Source: Ottowia oryzae
GTDB lineage: Bacteria > Pseudomonadota > Gammaproteobacteria > Burkholderiales > Burkholderiaceae_C
Assembly: GCF_003008535.1 (NCBI RefSeq)
Contig: NZ_CP027666.1
Coordinates: forward strand, 124,001-188,000
Direction: 5' to 3'
Length of the DNA stretch: 64,000 nt
Shown here: one piece after another, positions 18,022-26,964 of the stretch
Numbering within the stretch: position 1 is the stretch's first letter
How the letters are laid out: each line of letters begins with the position of its first letter
Position numbers and translations under genes: made by a program
Notes under the pieces: model-generated
Databases searched by the model: none
Seen by the model: only the letters and a program-made list of their open reading frames with translations
What the model was told of the DNA's origin: nothing

Positions 18022-19308
18022 CTAGGCGCGGCGGCGCAGCAGGGCGTGTAGGAGAACGGCGCCAAAGGTGGCGGTGCCGATGCCGCCCAGCGCGAAGCTG
18101 CCGAATTTCAGCGTGAAGTCGCCCGTGCCCAGGATCAGGGTGACGGCGGCCACCAGCAGGTTGGCCGGGTCGCCAAAGTTGACCTTGTTGTCCACCCAGA
18201 TCTTGGCGCCCGAAATGGTGATCAGCCCGAACACCACGATGGACACGCCGCCCATCACCGGCAGCGGAATGGCCTGGATCAGCGCGCCGAACTTGGGCGA
18301 AAAGCCCAGCACCAGCGCCATCACCGCCGACACCACGAACACCGCCGTGGAATAGATGCGCGTGGCGGCCATCACGCCGATGTTTTCGGCGTAGGTGGTC
18401 TGCCCCGTGCCGCCGGCCGCGCCGCTGACCATGGTGGCCACGCCATCGCCGATGAAGGCACGGCCAATGTACGGGTCAAGGTTGCGACCGGTCATGGCCG
18501 ACACGGCCTTGATGTGGCCCAGGTTCTCAGCCACCAGGATCAGCGCCACCGGGGCGATCAGCAGCATGGCGCCAGCGTCGAACACCGGCTTGGTGAAGTT
18601 GGGCATGCCGACCCACGGCGCGGCGATGATGCCGGAGAAATCCATCGGCTTGCCCAGGCCCATGCCGTTGGCCAGCACCAGGTAGATGACGGTGGCCAGC
18701 GCGAGCCCCACCAGGATCAGCAGCCTTTGCACCATGCCCTTGGTGAACACCGCCACCAGCGCCACGCAGACGAAGGTGACCAGCTGCATCCAGCTGTCGA
18801 AGTTGCTGGCCGCCATGTTCTTGATGGGAATGCCGGCCAGGTTCAGCCCGATCACCGCCACCACCGCGCCGGTGACCACCGGCGGCATCAGCTTTTCGAT
18901 CCAGGCGGTGCCCACGGCCTGTACCACCAGGCCGATCAGCGCGTAGATCAGCCCGCACACGATGATGGCGCCCAGCGCCACCGCGATGTTGGCGTTGGCC
19001 CCCTTGCCCGCGTACGCCGTGGCGGCGGTCACCACGCCGATGAAGGCGAAGGACGAGCCCAGGTAGCTAGGCACCTTGCCGCCGGTGATGAAGTAGAAGA
19101 TGAGCGTGCCGATGCCGCTCATGAAGATGGCCAGGTTGGGGTCGAACCCCATCAGGATGGGCGCCAGCACCGTGGCGCCGAACATGGCGATGACGTGCTG
19201 CACGCCCATCGTCATGGTCTGCGGCCAGGGCAGGCGCTCGTCCGGGCCAATCACGCCACCGTTTGCCAGCGCCGACGTGGGGCGCTCTGTCCATTGAAAC
19301 CAACTCAT
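18022..19308 (-). CDS. Uracil/xanthine (NCS2, UraA-type) permease
   Basis: This 428-residue inner-membrane transporter should bring a pyrimidine or purine base in by proton symport. It has the many hydrophobic segments of the NCS2 (SLC23) family, the QHVIAMFGATVLAPILMGF opening, the GSSFAFIGVV half-helix region, and the substrate-binding motif VAENLGHIKAVSAMTGRNLDP with GGTGQTTYAENIG after it. The ATG at 19308 has GAGGGG upstream. Uracil is the likeliest substrate from similarity to UraA/RutG, but xanthine cannot be excluded. No base-catabolism genes adjoin it. Confidence 0.88.
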   Translation of the reverse strand: MSWFQWTERPTSALANGGVIGPDERLPWPQTMTMGVQHVIAMFGATVLAPILMGFDPNLAIFMSGIGTLIFYFITGGKVPSYLGSSFAFIGVVTAATAYAGKGANANIAVALGAIIVCGLIYALIGLVVQAVGTAWIEKLMPPVVTGAVVAVIGLNLAGIPIKNMAASNFDSWMQLVTFVCVALVAVFTKGMVQRLLILVGLALATVIYLVLANGMGLGKPMDFSGIIAAPWVGMPNFTKPVFDAGAMLLIAPVALILVAENLGHIKAVSAMTGRNLDPYIGRAFIGDGVATMVSGAAGGTGQTTYAENIGVMAATRIYSTAVFVVSAVMALVLGFSPKFGALIQAIPLPVMGGVSIVVFGLITISGAKIWVDNKVNFGDPANLLVAAVTLILGTGDFTLKFGSFALGGIGTATFGAVLLHALLRRRA

Positions 19309-19632
19309 CCTCAACCCCTCTTGCCGTTGTTGCCGATCCAGCCGCCAATGGTAGGGTGTTGCGCAGGATTTTCAGCGCGGAGATTGCGGAAATGCGCGCA
19401 CCTGAACTGTGCGCCGGCGCGTCGCATGCTTCACTATTGATAGCTGCCAGCGCTGGATGAGCCTGCGCCAGCGGCCTAAAACCCGATCAATGCCTTGACA
19501 TGGTGCATCGGCTGCGCCGCAACCGTTGGGGCCGCAGCAGCCGGCGATGCCAATGTTTTGGCGGCACCGGCTGCGCCACCTGCCGCGCAGTCCGCGTGGC
19601 CAGTCGCTGCCCCCCGAACAGCGCCGCCCGCC
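19309..19632. other. Intergenic region between the permease start and the esterase end
   Basis: About 320 nt without a supported gene. It must hold the leftward permease promoter (not clearly resolved), one hairpin element (19439-19477), and GC-rich DNA after it. A short Ala-rich leftward open frame at 19476-19661 overlaps the esterase 3' end and has no family resemblance. Confidence 0.6.
19439..19477 (+). repeat. Dispersed hairpin element A, copy 5
   Basis: GATAGCTGCCAGCGCTGG and CCTGCGCCAGCGGCCTA are the two arms. It lies between the permease and the esterase. Confidence 0.8.
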
Positions 19633-20487
19633 TCACATGGCCTGGTTGCGTGCGGTGGCAAAACGCAGCGTGCGCTGGCAGCCCACCATCACGACCGAGG
19701 CGTGGTCTTCGTCCTCAAAGATGCGGAAGGCCGCGCGATCCGGCCCCAGCCAGGCCGCCATGTCCTGCGCCAGCGCCTGGGCGTGGCCGACCATGTCGCG
19801 CTGCGCCCGGCGCGCCACCAGCAGATCGTGACCGGGGTGGGCGCGCTGCCAGGGCGGCACGGCGCCCTCCCATTCGCCCACGGCCATGAAGACGTTGGGC
19901 GTTCTGGTGGACGGCAAGGTGGTGGCCAGCCGCGCCTTCAGGCCCGCCGCGTCCCACCAGATGGATGGGCTGATGGCCGCCCAGGTGCGAAACGCCTCAG
20001 GCCGCGCAGCCAGCGCCTGCAACACAAACTGCCCGGCCAGCGAATGGCCAAACAAGGTTTGGCGGGTGCCGTCCAGCGGCAGCTCTTGGCGCAGCGCGGG
20101 CGCCAGCTCATCAACGAGAAAGTGCAGGAAGGCCGGGCCACCGCCCACCGGCCCGTCATCGGGCGGCGCCTCCTGGGCGGCCGGGCCCCAGGTGTAGTCG
20201 CGCCGGCGCAGCCGGTTGGCAAACAGCTCGTCGGCGTCATGCCCGATGCCGATCACGGCCATGGGCGCCACGCCGGTGGCGTCCACCCGGCGGTTGCCAC
20301 GCCTAATCGCCTCGACAAAAGTGGCGAAGAGAGCGCCGGCGTCCAGCACGTAGATGGCCGGAAAGCCGTTGGCCGGCGGAGGGCCATCCGGCAGCCAGAG
20401 GCTGACGCGGTAGTCGGCCCCGTTGGCCGCTGCGCGCACGCGCCGCAGCTGGCTTGCAGGCAGTTCGACGGGCGGCCAGGCGGTCAC
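19633..20487 (-). CDS. Siderophore esterase, IroE/Fes-like alpha/beta hydrolase
   Basis: This 284-residue protein belongs to the esterase family (PF00756) that hydrolyses catecholate trilactone siderophores to free their iron. The nucleophile elbow is GHSLAG at 147-152 (Ser149), and a late EDEDHASVV supplies the likely histidine; SPSIWWDAAG is also typical of IroE-type enzymes. There is no clear signal peptide, so action in the cytoplasm is likely. It starts with GTG at 20487, overlapping the ABC ATPase stop (GTGA), so it is the last gene of the binding-protein/permease/ATPase operon. An enzyme for iron release here fits a siderophore importer. Exact substrate is inferred from context. Confidence 0.85.
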   Translation of the reverse strand: MTAWPPVELPASQLRRVRAAANGADYRVSLWLPDGPPPANGFPAIYVLDAGALFATFVEAIRRGNRRVDATGVAPMAVIGIGHDADELFANRLRRRDYTWGPAAQEAPPDDGPVGGGPAFLHFLVDELAPALRQELPLDGTRQTLFGHSLAGQFVLQALAARPEAFRTWAAISPSIWWDAAGLKARLATTLPSTRTPNVFMAVGEWEGAVPPWQRAHPGHDLLVARRAQRDMVGHAQALAQDMAAWLGPDRAAFRIFEDEDHASVVMVGCQRTLRFATARNQAM

Positions 20488-21305
20488 AGTACGTCGTCCA
20501 CCATGATTTGCAGGCTGCCGCGCGAGCAGTGCTCAACCCGCGCGCGCACGCCGTACACGCGCGCCAGGGTGTCGGGCGTGATGGCCTGGGCCGGCGCACC
20601 GGTGGCCACCACCGCGCCCTGCGCCAGCATGACGATGCCGTCGGACCAGCGCGCGGCAATCTGCAGGTCGTGCAGCACCATGATGGCGATCATGCCGCGC
20701 TCACGCGCCAGCTCGTGCACCAGGCGCATCACGCGCAGCTGGTGCTGCAGGTCGAGCGCGCTGATCGGCTCGTCCAGCAGCAGCACGCGCGGCTCGCGCA
20801 CCAGCGACTGCGCCAGCGACACCAGTTGCCGCTGCCCGCCAGACAGGTGGTCCAACCCTTCCATCGCCAGGTGCAGGATGCCCACGCGCTCCAGCACCGC
20901 CACGGCGCGGCGCTGGTCGGCTTCATGCCCTGCCCTGCCCTGGTGTTCGCCCGGGCGGTCGGTGGCCGATGCCTGCAGCGCGCCCAGCACGCTTTCCAGC
21001 ACCGACAGCGCCACACCTTGTGGCAGCGTCTGCGGCATGTAGGTCACGCGGCGCGCGTGCTCGGCCAGCGGCAGGCCGACCAGCTCCTGGGGGCCCAGCT
21101 GGATCGACCCGGTGGCCGCCTGCAGCCCGGCCAGGGCGCGCAGCAGCGTGCTCTTGCCCGCCGCGTTGGGCCCCAGCAGCGAATGCACCTCACCCGGGCG
21201 GACGGGGGGCAGGCTCAGGTTCTGGATGACCTGCCGGTCGCGGTAGCCGGTGGACAGGTGGCTGACCTGCAGCGTGTCGGCGTAGAAAGCTGGCGCCTGA
21301 CTCAT
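20484..21305 (-). CDS. Ferric-siderophore ABC transporter ATP-binding protein
   Basis: This 273-residue ATPase drives uptake of iron-siderophore across the inner membrane (FepC/FhuC type). Motifs: Walker A GPNAAGKST at 45-53, signature LSGGQRQ, Walker B VLLLDEP with the SALD D-loop, and the switch His in VLHDLQ. An insertion rich in charged residues (TDRPGEHQGRAGHEAD) before the signature is not usual. The start ATG 21305 overlaps the permease stop (ATGA); the frame is open further upstream but inside the permease gene. It is the third gene of the operon starting at 23475. Confidence 0.93.
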   Translation of the reverse strand: MSQAPAFYADTLQVSHLSTGYRDRQVIQNLSLPPVRPGEVHSLLGPNAAGKSTLLRALAGLQAATGSIQLGPQELVGLPLAEHARRVTYMPQTLPQGVALSVLESVLGALQASATDRPGEHQGRAGHEADQRRAVAVLERVGILHLAMEGLDHLSGGQRQLVSLAQSLVREPRVLLLDEPISALDLQHQLRVMRLVHELARERGMIAIMVLHDLQIAARWSDGIVMLAQGAVVATGAPAQAITPDTLARVYGVRARVEHCSRGSLQIMVDDVL

Positions 21306-22366
21306 GAGCGGCCCGGGTTGCGGAAGATCAGGAACAGGAACACCGGCACGCCGACGATGGCGGTGACGATGCCCACCGGCATGATGGCGCCCGGCACCAG
21401 CGTCTTGCTGGCCACCGAGGCCAGCGACATCACCAGCGCGCCGCACAGCACGCTGGCCGGCAGCAGAAAGCGGTGGTCTTCACCCAGCAGCAGGCGCCCC
21501 ATGTGCGGCCCGACCAGGCCGATGAAGCCGATCGTGCCCGCGAACGCGACCGACGTGGCGGCCAGCAGGCTGACGCGCAGCAGCGTCAGAAAGCGCAGGC
21601 GGCCCACGTCCACCCCGAAGCTGCGCGCGCGGTCTTCGCCCAGGCGCAGCGAGGTCAGGCGGCCTGCGGCCATCCACGAAAAAGGCAGCACCAGCGCCAG
21701 CACGGCGGCGAGCACGCCAACGTGGTTCCAGGTGGCGCGCGAGAGCGAGCCCATGCTCCAGAACACCAGCTGCTGCAAGGCTTCTTGCGACGACAGGAAC
21801 TGCACCAGCGCCACCAGCGCATTGAAGGCAAACACCAGCGCGATGCCCAGGAGCACCACGGTTTCCACCCCCGCGCTGCGGCGCCTTGCCATCGCCTGCA
21901 GCAGCAGCACCGAGCCAAAGGCGAACACAAAGGCGTTGATGGGCACCATCCATTCCGCAGGCACGAAAGGCAGGCTGACGCCCAGCACGATGGCCAGCGC
22001 AGCGCCAAACGAGGCCGCCGACGACACGCCCAGCGTGAACGGACTGGCCAGCGGGTTGTTGAGGATGGTCTGCATCTCCGCCCCCGCCAGCGACAACGCC
22101 GCGCCCACCAGCACCGCCATCAGCGCATAGGGCAGGCGCACCTGCCAGATGATGGCCTGCTGCGGCGCGGACAGGGCATCCGGCGAGAAAACGCCAGCCA
22201 GCACCTGCATGGGCGTCAGCGACGAAGGCCCGGTGACCAGGTCCAGCAGGAAGGCGGCCACGCACAGCACCAGCAGGCCCGCAAGGATCAGCACGCGACG
22301 GGCGACCAGCCTGCGGTAGGCCTGCAGCACCGCGTCGGCGTTCACCGCCAACTCTGCGGCGGTCAT
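21302..22366 (-). CDS. Ferric-siderophore ABC transporter permease (FecCD family)
   Basis: This 354-residue membrane protein forms the channel of the importer, probably as a homodimer since only one permease gene is present. About nine to ten hydrophobic segments are visible, with family motifs SLAGAEMQTILNNPLASPFTLGVSSAA (broken around the conserved Asn-Pro-Leu-Ala), GGETV-like VVLLGIAL, and LVGPHMGRLLLGEDHRFLLPAS, which includes the coupling helix that touches the ATPase. ATGA overlaps link it to both neighbours. Single-permease FecCD systems occur for haem, cobalamin and some siderophores; context favours siderophore. Confidence 0.92.
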   Translation of the reverse strand: MTAAELAVNADAVLQAYRRLVARRVLILAGLLVLCVAAFLLDLVTGPSSLTPMQVLAGVFSPDALSAPQQAIIWQVRLPYALMAVLVGAALSLAGAEMQTILNNPLASPFTLGVSSAASFGAALAIVLGVSLPFVPAEWMVPINAFVFAFGSVLLLQAMARRRSAGVETVVLLGIALVFAFNALVALVQFLSSQEALQQLVFWSMGSLSRATWNHVGVLAAVLALVLPFSWMAAGRLTSLRLGEDRARSFGVDVGRLRFLTLLRVSLLAATSVAFAGTIGFIGLVGPHMGRLLLGEDHRFLLPASVLCGALVMSLASVASKTLVPGAIMPVGIVTAIVGVPVFLFLIFRNPGRS

Positions 22367-23475
22367 TTCAAGCTGACCCAGCCCGTGCCTTCGTAGGGCA
22401 CGGCCAGAAAGCGCTGGTTGATCTCGTTCAAGGTTTTTTGCGGATCCACGTCCTTGAAAAGTTCTGGGTGAATCCAGGTCGCAAAGGCCTCGATGGCGAC
22501 GATGTCGATGGGCGAATTGATCAGCTGGTGCGCCAGGCCATAGGTGCGCCCCGTCTTCACGGCCGTCAGCTGCGCGATGCCCTGGCGCTGAGCCACGGCG
22601 GCCAGCGAAGCGCGGGCGCGGGCCGCGTCGTAGCCGGCGCCCAGCACCAGGCCGCCCGTTTTCTCCAGATGGGCGCCGCCGGTGGCGATGTAGATCTTGG
22701 GGTCGCGCGAGATGACGTACTCGATGTTCAGCTTGCCCACGGGCGCCTTCAGCACGTCGGCGCCGATGTTGTGGCCGCCGACAAAGTCGACGTACTCGCC
22801 CATGTTGCCTTTGCCAGGGGAATTGCAGCAGTCCTTGCTGATGCCTGCGTGCGCCTCGAGGAACACGGTGGGCCTATCTTTGGGCGCCAGCTTGGCCACG
22901 CGCTGGGCGATACGGTCGCGGTGCTGGCGGCTGTAGTCGATGTAGGCGTTGGCCTTGGCGGCGCTGCCCGTCAACTGGCCCAGGATGCGCAGGCTGGGTT
23001 CCTGGTTCTTGAACGGGTTGTCAAAAAAATCGATGAAGACCACCGGAATGCCCGCCGCCTGCAGCTGCGCGATCTGCGCGTCGGATGGGCCCGCACCCAC
23101 CGACACCACGGCCACGTCGGGCGCGGCGGCCAGCACGGCCTCGAGGTTGAAACTGCCTGCCGAGCTGGCCACCTGCGGCACTTTGGTGATGGCCGGAAAG
23201 CGCTTGACGTACTGCTGGTAGGTGGCGTCGCCAATGCGGTGAATGTCACGCGGCCACCCTGCCAGCGGCTTTACGGGGTCGGCAAGGATCAAGGACAGGG
23301 CCACGAGGAAGCGGCCGTCGTCGATCGTGATCTTGTGCACCTGATCCGGCACCGTGACGGTGCGCCCGCGCAAGTCAACGACCTGCGCAGCTTGGGCCGT
23401 ACCGGCAGCCCACAGGGCCATGAGTGTCAGCAGCAGCCCTCCAGCACGGGCGAAGCGACGAAAGCAGCTATTCAC
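22363..23475 (-). CDS. Periplasmic iron-siderophore binding protein (FepB/FecB-like)
   Basis: This 370-residue protein has a signal peptide (about 1-29, ending GTAQA) and the two-lobed periplasmic binding fold of iron-complex ABC systems (RTVTVPDQVHKITIDDGR; LAAAPDVAVVSVGAG; NPFKNQEPSLRILGQLTG). A segment GISKDCCNSPGKGNMGEYVDFVGG carries an uncommon Cys-Cys pair. It starts with GTG at 23475, with AGGAAT upstream, and is the first gene of the four-gene uptake operon. A Fur-box-like site lies about 200 nt upstream. Ligand is inferred to be the ferric catecholate made or used by the divergent genes. Confidence 0.9.
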   Translation of the reverse strand: MNSCFRRFARAGGLLLTLMALWAAGTAQAAQVVDLRGRTVTVPDQVHKITIDDGRFLVALSLILADPVKPLAGWPRDIHRIGDATYQQYVKRFPAITKVPQVASSAGSFNLEAVLAAAPDVAVVSVGAGPSDAQIAQLQAAGIPVVFIDFFDNPFKNQEPSLRILGQLTGSAAKANAYIDYSRQHRDRIAQRVAKLAPKDRPTVFLEAHAGISKDCCNSPGKGNMGEYVDFVGGHNIGADVLKAPVGKLNIEYVISRDPKIYIATGGAHLEKTGGLVLGAGYDAARARASLAAVAQRQGIAQLTAVKTGRTYGLAHQLINSPIDIVAIEAFATWIHPELFKDVDPQKTLNEINQRFLAVPYEGTGWVSLK

Positions 23476-23669
23476 GAACGATTCCTATTTGCGACACAAC
23501 CCCGCGATGTTGCCATAGCCGCCGGCACCGGGCATGCACCGCCCATCTCGACACGGCTTTCCGAAGGGAAAACCGGCGTCACCGTACGAGGCAAGCCCTT
23601 AGGCGCGGTGTTGCGAACCACCAAGCCAAATTAGCTGCAACGGTTTCCTCTTTAGAATCCGACACAAAT

Positions 23670-23688
23670 ACAAATCATTCTCATTGTT
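23670..23688. promoter_or_regulatory. Fur-box-like operator between the uptake and biosynthesis operons
   Basis: On the minus strand the 19 bases AACAATGAGAATGATTTGT match the classic Fur consensus at 12 of 19 positions, with the strong core AATGAGAATGATT. The site lies about 195 nt from the binding-protein start and 163 nt from the exporter start in an otherwise gene-free 375-nt gap (23476-23850), so one site could repress both directions under iron-rich conditions. Confidence 0.8.
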
Positions 23689-23850
23689 AAATGATCACCG
23701 GTTTCTGCGATCCGATGGGCCTTCTCGGCAGGTGCACTGCTGCCCGCGGTGGGCCATCTTGCGCTTCGCCGGTAGCGATGTCTGGCGACGCCGGCCGCTG
23801 ATGAGGCCGATCTCGCAAGGCACCTGCATGGCACCAAAGGATGGACAGGC

Positions 23851-25071
23851 ATGACCCAGGACGCAACCACCGCCGAGGGTGTTGAGACGAGTGCGCCCAT
23901 GGGCGCACTCATGCTGGCGGCCCTGACCGGCACCATGGCGATGATGGCTTTCGTGGCCATTGTCGGCCCGCTCGTGCGCCGACTGGAGCTGCCCGAATGG
24001 GTGGCCGGCCTGTCGGTCACGACAGGGGGCCTGCTATGGATGTTGCTGGCGCGCTGGTGGGGCGGCATGGGGGACAGGCATGGTCGCAAGCCGGTACTGG
24101 TGGTTGGCTTTGCCGCGTTCGCGCTGGTGTACCTGGCGTTGGCCTACGGGATCGACCTGGCGTTGCGGCGCGACATCACGGCGGCGGCGGCGCTCGTTCT
24201 GCTGGTCGTGGCACGTGGGCTGGTGGGGGCGTTCTACGCGGCCGTGCCGCCCACGGCCGCGGCACTGATCGCCGACACAACCCGGCCTGCGGCGCGGCCG
24301 GCGGCGATGGCCAAGCTCGGCTCTGCTAACGCCCTTGGGTTGGTGCTGGGGCCGGCTGCGGCAGGCTGGCTGGCCGGGCGCGATCTGGCGCTGGCGCTGT
24401 ATTTCGCCGCGCTGCTGCCCTTGCTGGCGCTGGTGGTGGTCGCCCTGGGCCTTCCATCAGGCGCACCGGCGGCGGCACGGCCGCCCGGCGCGCCCCCGAT
24501 GAAGCTGCTTGATCGGCGCTTGCGCGTGGCGGCATTGACCGCGTTTGCCGCGATGGGCTCGGTGGCGATTGCGCAAGTGCTGGTGGGCTTTTTTGCCATC
24601 GACCGCCTGAACCTCTCGGTGGTCGAAGGCGCCCGCGTGGCCGGGTTGTCACTGGCGGCCGTGGGCTGCTCGCTCATGGTGGCGCAGCAGCTGGTCATGC
24701 GGCTCAAGCACGTTCCGATGGGCCGCTGGATCGGCGTCGGCGCACTCATCGCCGGCCTCGGGTTCTTCGGCGTGACGCTGGTCACCACCCAGTGGCAGAT
24801 GTTGCTGAGCTACGCCGTGATGTCGTTCGGCATGGGCATGATCTTTCCCAACTTTCAAGCGCTGGCGGCCAACGCGGTGCTACCGCATGAACAAGGCGCC
24901 GCAGCCGGCACGCTGTCCGCAGCGCAGGGCCTGGGCATGGTGCTGGCGCCGCTCATCGGCACCATGCTGTACCGCGTCGCACCCGCGCTGCCGTACGCGG
25001 TGGTGGGCACGGGCCTGTGGGCTCTGGCGGCGCTGGCTTTCGTCAAGCTGCGCAGGAGCGTGAACGCATGA
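23851..25071 (+). CDS. MFS exporter, probable siderophore efflux (EntS-like)
   Basis: This 406-residue major facilitator protein has about twelve hydrophobic segments, the motif A loop GGMGDRHGRKPVL after helix 2, and a shorter repeat of it in the second half. EntS-type proteins export newly made enterobactin. The evidence for that substrate is position: it is the first gene after the Fur-box-like site and overlaps the DHB-AMP ligase gene by ATGA, so the two are coupled. ATG 23851 is the clear start. A drug exporter would be the alternative reading on sequence alone. Confidence 0.85.
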   Translation: MTQDATTAEGVETSAPMGALMLAALTGTMAMMAFVAIVGPLVRRLELPEWVAGLSVTTGGLLWMLLARWWGGMGDRHGRKPVLVVGFAAFALVYLALAYGIDLALRRDITAAAALVLLVVARGLVGAFYAAVPPTAAALIADTTRPAARPAAMAKLGSANALGLVLGPAAAGWLAGRDLALALYFAALLPLLALVVVALGLPSGAPAAARPPGAPPMKLLDRRLRVAALTAFAAMGSVAIAQVLVGFFAIDRLNLSVVEGARVAGLSLAAVGCSLMVAQQLVMRLKHVPMGRWIGVGALIAGLGFFGVTLVTTQWQMLLSYAVMSFGMGMIFPNFQALAANAVLPHEQGAAAGTLSAAQGLGMVLAPLIGTMLYRVAPALPYAVVGTGLWALAALAFVKLRRSVNA

Positions 25072-26714
25072 GCGATGCATTGATTCCATTGGTACAACCG
25101 TGGCCCGCCGACTTGGCCGAGCGTTACCGCGCGGCAGGCTACTGGCGCGGGGAGACCTTTCCGGGCATCTTGCGCGACCGCGCCGTGCGCTTTGCCGAGC
25201 GCACCGCCGTGGTCGCTGGCGAAGACCGCTGGACCTACGCCGAGCTGAACGCCCGCGCCGAGAAGATCGCCGCAGGCTTGCTGGGGCTGGGCCTGGCGCC
25301 CGGTGACCGCGTCGTCATCCAACTTGGCAACACGGCCGCCTATTACGCCGTGGTGTGGGGGCTGTTCAGGGCCGGTCTGATCCCGGTATTTGCGCTGGCG
25401 GCGCACCGCCTCACTGAAGTTGCACACTTTGCGCGCAAGTCGCAGGCCAGCGCCTACGTGGCGGTGGAGCGCTACGAAGGTTTCGACTACCGCACACTGG
25501 CGCGCGAGCTGCTGGCGCAGCCGGACATCGGCGTGCAGCACGTGGTGATCGCGGGCGACGCGGCCGAGTTTCAGTCGCTGGATGCGTTGCCCGGCGCGCC
25601 GGGCTTGCTGCCCACCAGCGACCCCGACCCGCAGTCCGTCGCCTTTTTGCAAATCTCGGGCGGCTCCACCGGCCTGTCCAAGCTGATCCCGCGCACGCAC
25701 GACGACTACATCTACAGCTTTCGTGCCAGCAACGAGATTTGCGGCATTGGTGCGGATTCGGTCTACCTGGTGGCGCTACCGGCCGCGCACAACTTCCCCA
25801 TGAGTTCGCCTGGCGCCCTGGGCGTGTTCTATGCCGGGGGCACGGTGGTGTTGTCGCCGTCACCTTCACCCGACGTGGCCTTCCCGCTCATCGCGCGCGA
25901 ACGCGTGACCGACCTCGGTCTGGTGCCCCCACTGGCGCTGCTGTGGGCACAGGCGGCCGAGCGCACGCCGCACGACTTGTCCAGCTTGCGGGTCTTGCAG
26001 GTGGGCGGCGCCAAGCTCACGCTCGAAGCCGCACGCCGGGTTGTCGCCGCGCTGCCAGTGAGGCTGCAACAGGTGTTTGGCATGGCCGAAGGCCTGGTCA
26101 ACTACACGCGGCTGGACGACGACGAGGACACGGTGCTGGGCACGCAAGGCCGCCCGATCAGCCCGGACGATGAGGTGCTGGTGGTGGACGACCACGGCCA
26201 GCCTGTAGCGCAAGGCCAGCCCGGCTACCTGCTGACGCGCGGGCCCTACACGATCCGCCGCTACCACAACGACGAGCCGGCCAACGCGCGCTCGTTCACC
26301 GAAGACGGCTTCTACCGCACCGGCGACATCGTGGTGCAACGTGCATCCGGCCATCTCATCGTGCAAGGCCGCGCGCACGACCACATCAACCGCGCTGGCG
26401 AAAAGATCTCGGCCGAAGAGGTTGAAGACCTCTTGCTGGCGCACCCGCAGGTGTTTGACGTGGCCGTGGTTTCCATCCCCGACGAGTACCTGGGCGAGCG
26501 CATCTGCGCGTTCGTGATTCCCCGACAGGGCGAGAAGCCGCGCCCGCCAGAGATCAAGGCGTGGATGCGCGGGCGCGGTGTGGCCGCGTTCAAGCTGCCT
26601 GACCAGTTTGTACTGGTCAACGCATTTGAAGTCACGGCCGTGGGCAAGACCAGCCGCAAGGAACTGCGGGCACGCCTGCGCGCCGATTTCATCGCCAGCC
26701 AGAAGAAAGACTGA
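25068..26714 (+). CDS. 2,3-dihydroxybenzoate-AMP ligase (EntE-like)
   Basis: This 548-residue adenylating enzyme activates an aryl acid and loads it on the aryl carrier protein. The ATG at 25068 overlaps the exporter stop. Motifs: phosphate loop SGGSTGLSKLIPRTH from about residue 197, the aryl-binding AAHNFPMSSPG (His241-Asn242; Ser246-Ser247), GMAEGLVNYTRLDD, and FYRTGDIV. Known DHB-specific enzymes have SSPG here, while salicylate enzymes have a cysteine (ACPG), so 2,3-dihydroxybenzoate is favoured. The hinge and catalytic region (GRAHDHINRAGEKISAEEVE, split at the conserved Gly-Glu) is intact. The next gene, 4 nt on, is its carrier partner. Confidence 0.92.
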   Translation: MSDALIPLVQPWPADLAERYRAAGYWRGETFPGILRDRAVRFAERTAVVAGEDRWTYAELNARAEKIAAGLLGLGLAPGDRVVIQLGNTAAYYAVVWGLFRAGLIPVFALAAHRLTEVAHFARKSQASAYVAVERYEGFDYRTLARELLAQPDIGVQHVVIAGDAAEFQSLDALPGAPGLLPTSDPDPQSVAFLQISGGSTGLSKLIPRTHDDYIYSFRASNEICGIGADSVYLVALPAAHNFPMSSPGALGVFYAGGTVVLSPSPSPDVAFPLIARERVTDLGLVPPLALLWAQAAERTPHDLSSLRVLQVGGAKLTLEAARRVVAALPVRLQQVFGMAEGLVNYTRLDDDEDTVLGTQGRPISPDDEVLVVDDHGQPVAQGQPGYLLTRGPYTIRRYHNDEPANARSFTEDGFYRTGDIVVQRASGHLIVQGRAHDHINRAGEKISAEEVEDLLLAHPQVFDVAVVSIPDEYLGERICAFVIPRQGEKPRPPEIKAWMRGRGVAAFKLPDQFVLVNAFEVTAVGKTSRKELRARLRADFIASQKKD

Positions 26715-26718
26715 CCCC

Positions 26719-26952
26719 ATGACTGCCTTTACCCTCGAGCGCATGCGCGCGGACGTGGCGCGCATGCTGCGCGAAGACCCCGAAAACATTGGCCTGGACG
26801 ACAACCTGATGGACTGGGGCCTGGACTCGATGCGGCTGCTGGATCTGGTGATGAGCTGGAACGCCGCCGGCCTGAACATCGACGTGATGGAGATCGGCGC
26901 CGAGACTTCGCTGAACGGCTGGTGGCGCGTGATCCAGCAGCAGGGCGCATGA
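26719..26952 (+). CDS. Free-standing aryl carrier protein
   Basis: This 77-residue acidic protein is a single carrier domain. The phosphopantetheine serine is Ser37 in DNLMDWGLDSMRLL, which matches the aryl carrier part of EntB (DNLIDYGLDS). In enterobactin makers this domain is fused behind an isochorismatase; here the isochorismatase is absent. It holds the aryl acid as a thioester for the condensation domain of the following synthetase. It starts 4 nt after the ligase stop and ends 12 nt before the synthetase. The domain needs a phosphopantetheinyl transferase from elsewhere. Confidence 0.88.
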   Translation: MTAFTLERMRADVARMLREDPENIGLDDNLMDWGLDSMRLLDLVMSWNAAGLNIDVMEIGAETSLNGWWRVIQQQGA

Positions 26953-26964
26953 GCCTGCGCAGCG

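Noticed and set aside
19476..19661. Short Ala-rich leftward open frame beside the esterase gene
   Set aside because: No ribosome site, no family, overlaps the esterase 3' end; composition typical of GC-rich spacer DNA.
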